The notes beneath the pieces were generated by a model. The model searched no databases and was not told the origin of the DNA. It saw only the letters and a list, made by a program, of their open reading frames with translations. The position numbers and the translations under genes are program-made. A DNA stretch of 7,687 nucleotides from Lentisphaeria bacterium. Lineage in GTDB: Bacteria > Verrucomicrobiota > Lentisphaeria > Oligosphaerales > Oligosphaeraceae. Shown here one piece after another: positions 5,121 to 7,687 of the stretch (its first letter is position 1; each line of letters opens with the position of its first letter). The DNA is taken from contig JAEDNB010000099.1 of NCBI GenBank assembly GCA_016302725.1, forward strand, positions 1 through 7,687, read 5' to 3'.

Positions 5121-7048
5121 TGCTCCCCTTCCGCTGGAACTACGCCGCCGGCCTAGCGGAGATGGCCTTCTTCCCCACGAACCTTTGGCAGTGGCTCCTC
5201 TTCACCTGCCAGCCCCATTTCCTCCTCTCCCTGCTGGCCGGAGGCCTCCTTCTGGCCACCCTTTGCATCCACCGACGCCCGCCCCCCCTCACCGCCGCCG
5301 CCGCCATCCCCGCCCTCACCCTCCTGCCGCCCCTGGCTGGCCTGGCCGGGCTGGTCAATACCACGGAAACCGCCTACGCCTTCCAATGGCACTGCCATTT
5401 CCTCACCATCGCCACCGTCTCCTGGGGAATCTGGTGGACCAGCCAAAATGACCGGAAACTCCTCCCCTGGCTGGCCACCACCCTGGCCCTGGGAGCCCTC
5501 CTCACCACCCTCCAGGGCTGGACACAGCATTTCGGCGGACTGGAGGAAAACCTCCGGGAACAGATGGAGTTCGCCCGACACTCCGGAAGGCCCCTGGGGG
5601 AATTGATGGAGGCCAAGATGCGCCAGACCCGCTCCCTGGGCTCCTTCGGAGACCCCAACGCCTACGCCGCCCAACTCCTCCTGGCCTGCCCCTTCCTGGC
5701 CTGGGGAGCCCTGCGCCTGGGACGGCGCTGCCGCCCCGCCGCCGCAGGAATGTGGCTTCTGGGAGGAGCCGCCCTCCTTCTCTCCCTGGGCGCCCTCGTC
5801 TTCAGCGGCAGCCGTGGGGCCATCCTGGGCGCCTTGGCAGGGGGAGTCCTGGCCGCCCTGGCAGGCTGGGGAAACCGACTCTCCCGCCGAGGCCTCCTGG
5901 CCCTCCTCCTCCTGGCCGCCCTGGCGGGAACCGCCATGGTCGCCCTCCTCAACCACCTCTCCCATAGAAGGCTGGAAACCGTTTCCGTCCGCCTGGAATA
6001 CTACCGCACCGCCGGGGAAATCTTCCGCCGCCATCCCTGGACGGGGGCCGGACTGGGGGAATTCTACCCCTGGCATCTCCGGCTGAAAGGATGGGAGGCG
6101 GACGAGGCACGGGACGCACACTCCCTTTTCTTCGCCCAACTGGCCCAATGCGGAGTGGCCGGCGCCGGGGAGGCCCTCCTGCGACTCCTGGCCCCCCTCC
6201 TCCTCACTCTCTGGCTCCTCCGCCAAGCCAGACGCAACCCGCAACGCACCCCGGGCGCCCTCGCCGTGGCTGCCCTGGGAGCCTGGGGGGCCTGGACCGC
6301 ACACGCCATGGTGCAGTTCAACGACATGGTGGTCTCCACGGCCACCCTGGCCGGCTTCCTGGGACTCCTGGCCTTCGAAAACGCCCCCGCGCAATGCCCC
6401 CCCCAAAGGCCCGCCTGCCCCCCCGTGCCGGGGCGCCTGCTCTCCCTCTGCCTCCTCCTCCTGGCCCTCTTCTCCCTGGCCGGCCTCCTCCGGATGCCCG
6501 GGGAACGGGCCTTCCAGGAAGCGGAGGACGCCATGCTGCGCCCCACTGCCTCCTATGCGGCCCGGAAGGCCCTCTGGATAAAGGCAATGGAGGCCTCCCC
6601 GCATCTGCCCGCCCCCGCCCGGAGGCTGGCGGACATGGCCCTCTCCCAGGGAGACCTCCCCGCCACACGGATGGCCCTGGCACAACTCCAGGAACGCGCC
6701 CCGCACCGCTCCGCCACGGCCTTCCGGCTCTGGCGACTCGCCCTCCTGGAAGAGAATCCCCAGGAGGCGGCAAAGGCCCGGGAACAACTCGCCCTCTGGA
6801 ACCCCACCAGCCTCCCCCTCTGGCTCTCCCGATGCCTGGAAAGCCAGGGCCTCTCCACCCCCTCCCCACAACTGGCGCACCTCATCAGCCTCCCCCTGGA
6901 AAAAAAGTCCGTGGAAGAAGACAGGGTCCTCGTATATGTCACCCTGCCCAGCCCCCCCCCCGCCCCCTACCTCCTGGAAGCGCTCCAAAAGGGCGTGGAG
7001 GAAGACCTCTCCCACAGAACCCTGACCTTCCTGCCCAAAAATCCATGA
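5120..7048 (+). CDS. O-antigen ligase/polymerase family membrane protein with C-terminal helical domain
   Basis: At least 642 residues. It is a polytopic inner-membrane protein of the Wzy_C/O-antigen ligase family, which transfers or polymerises undecaprenyl-linked glycans on the periplasmic side. Roughly eleven to twelve hydrophobic segments span residues 22-457. Diagnostic motifs: GSFGDPNAYAAQL (174-186), FSGSRGA (228-234), and the large periplasmic loop with RLEYYRTAGEIF (291-302), HPWTGAGLGEFYPW (305-318) and DAHSLFFAQLAQCGVAG (332-348), where R291/R297 and H334 fit the Arg/His pattern of these enzymes. Residues about 460-642 are soluble and helix-rich, TPR-like in look. The start is doubtful: 5120 is the first ATG in frame, but well-coded hydrophobic sequence continues upstream from about 5048. 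The stop overlaps the gmk start (ATGA). Lipid A ligase, polymerase and protein glycosylase roles cannot be told apart here. Confidence 0.87.
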   Translation: MLPFRWNYAAGLAEMAFFPTNLWQWLLFTCQPHFLLSLLAGGLLLATLCIHRRPPPLTAAAAIPALTLLPPLAGLAGLVNTTETAYAFQWHCHFLTIATVSWGIWWTSQNDRKLLPWLATTLALGALLTTLQGWTQHFGGLEENLREQMEFARHSGRPLGELMEAKMRQTRSLGSFGDPNAYAAQLLLACPFLAWGALRLGRRCRPAAAGMWLLGGAALLLSLGALVFSGSRGAILGALAGGVLAALAGWGNRLSRRGLLALLLLAALAGTAMVALLNHLSHRRLETVSVRLEYYRTAGEIFRRHPWTGAGLGEFYPWHLRLKGWEADEARDAHSLFFAQLAQCGVAGAGEALLRLLAPLLLTLWLLRQARRNPQRTPGALAVAALGAWGAWTAHAMVQFNDMVVSTATLAGFLGLLAFENAPAQCPPQRPACPPVPGRLLSLCLLLLALFSLAGLLRMPGERAFQEAEDAMLRPTASYAARKALWIKAMEASPHLPAPARRLADMALSQGDLPATRMALAQLQERAPHRSATAFRLWRLALLEENPQEAAKAREQLALWNPTSLPLWLSRCLESQGLSTPSPQLAHLISLPLEKKSVEEDRVLVYVTLPSPPPAPYLLEALQKGVEEDLSHRTLTFLPKNP

Positions 7049-7659
7049 GCAACCAAGGATTCGCCATCGTCCTCTCCGGCCCCAGCGGAGCCGGAAAATC
7101 CTCCCTCTTCCAACGCCTCAAGGAGGATTTCCCCAACCTGCTCTTCTCCATCTCCTGCACCACACGCCCCCCAAGACCCGGGGAAAAGGACGGCGTGGAC
7201 TACCACTTCTACTCCCAGGAATTCTTCCACCACGGCATACAACGGGGGGATTTCCTGGAATACGCCAACGTCCACGGAAACTTCTACGGCACCCCGAAGG
7301 CGCCTCTCCTAAACGCCATCCAGAAGGGACACACCATGGTGCTGGACATCGATGTACAGGGAGCCCGACAGGTGAAAAGCGTCCTCTCCCCTGAATTCGT
7401 CCAGGAACACCTGGAATTCGTCTTCGTGGCCCCACCCTCCCTGGAAATCCTGGAGGAACGACTGCGAAAAAGGGGCACCGAATCCCCCGAAAGCCTCCAG
7501 CGCAGACTGGAAAACGCACACACGGAAATGATGGCCTGGAGGGAATACCAGTATCTCGTGGTCAATGACAAACTGGACAAGGCTGCAGCGGAAATGAAAG
7601 CCATCCTCATGGCAGCCCAATGCAAAACCCAACGAGCCTCCTGGCCAACACAGGGATAA
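7045..7659 (+). CDS. gmk: Guanylate kinase
   Basis: A complete 204-residue guanylate kinase, which phosphorylates GMP (or dGMP) to the diphosphate with ATP in the cytosol and is normally essential. Seen: the P-loop GPSGAGKS (12-19), the GMP-binding region CTTRPPRPGEKDGVDYHF (38-55), FLEYANVHGNFYGT (70-83), the Walker B-like LDIDVQGARQ (100-109), the lid arginines RLRKRGTES (139-147) and LQRRLENA (151-158), and YLVVND (170-175). Length is typical. The ATG at 7045 overlaps the ligase stop by 4 nt, so translation is probably coupled; no Shine-Dalgarno is present. A much longer in-frame ATG at 6091 is rejected because it would read through the ligase gene in another frame. Codons ending in A are more frequent here than in the upstream genes. 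The common yicC and rpoZ neighbours are not seen in the window. Confidence 0.97.
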   Translation: MSNQGFAIVLSGPSGAGKSSLFQRLKEDFPNLLFSISCTTRPPRPGEKDGVDYHFYSQEFFHHGIQRGDFLEYANVHGNFYGTPKAPLLNAIQKGHTMVLDIDVQGARQVKSVLSPEFVQEHLEFVFVAPPSLEILEERLRKRGTESPESLQRRLENAHTEMMAWREYQYLVVNDKLDKAAAEMKAILMAAQCKTQRASWPTQG

Positions 7660-7687
7660 CTGCATACGCCGCCGGGAAAACACGGAG
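7660..7687 (+). other. Right edge, possible leader of a further gene
   Basis: These 28 nt after the gmk stop show no hairpin or T-run terminator. The last bases include CGGAG, which could be a weak Shine-Dalgarno for a gene starting beyond the window. Transcription may therefore continue, but nothing can be assigned. Confidence 0.25.

Noticed and set aside
6091..7044. 522-codon frame joining an Arg/Pro-rich stretch to guanylate kinase
   Set aside because: The first 318 codons overlap the ligase gene in another frame and are low complexity; guanylate kinase homology begins exactly at the ATG at 7045.

Overview
The window holds eight protein genes on GC-rich DNA (by eye well above 60% GC, with NNC codons dominating). 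One gene, a CYTH-domain protein, is on the minus strand at the left edge. The other seven run head to tail on the plus strand from about 710 to 7659 and look like one long transcription unit. No tRNA, rRNA, CRISPR array, insertion sequence or convincing terminator is visible.

Layout: 59-535 (minus) is a small CYTH/triphosphatase-like enzyme. Positions 536-709 are a divergent intergenic region with an extended -10-like element. Then come UDP-glucuronate decarboxylase (UDP-xylose synthase, 710-1663), a xylose-isomerase-like TIM-barrel sugar phosphate isomerase/epimerase (1695-2483), pyrroline-5-carboxylate reductase ProC (2491-3288), a second extended SDR nucleotide-sugar enzyme with decarboxylase-type motifs (3347-4318), a PSP1/RicT-like cysteine-rich protein (4318-5049), a polytopic O-antigen ligase/polymerase-family membrane protein with a soluble C-terminal domain (ATG at 5120, but coding signal starts further upstream, to 7048), and guanylate kinase Gmk (7045-7659). 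Gaps are short (31, 7 and 58 nt), two junctions overlap as TGATG or ATGA, and the PSP1/ligase junction is anomalous.

The genes combine nucleotide-sugar supply (two SDR enzymes), a glycan ligase/polymerase and a sugar isomerase with housekeeping enzymes for proline and GMP phosphorylation. The natural reading is a cell-envelope glycan module embedded in a core-metabolism operon. The O-antigen ligase family member suggests, but does not prove, a Gram-negative envelope. Most plus-strand starts lack a Shine-Dalgarno sequence and follow C-rich leaders. High GC, weak Shine-Dalgarno use and this gene content would fit a member of the Planctomycetes-Verrucomicrobia-Chlamydiae group, but that placement is a guess.

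I see no clear undescribed defence or mobile system. The points most worth checking are the start of the O-antigen ligase gene, where reading-frame evidence conflicts with the first ATG; the possibility that both SDR enzymes are UDP-glucuronate decarboxylases; and the orphan RicT-like protein inside a glycan/GMP operon.
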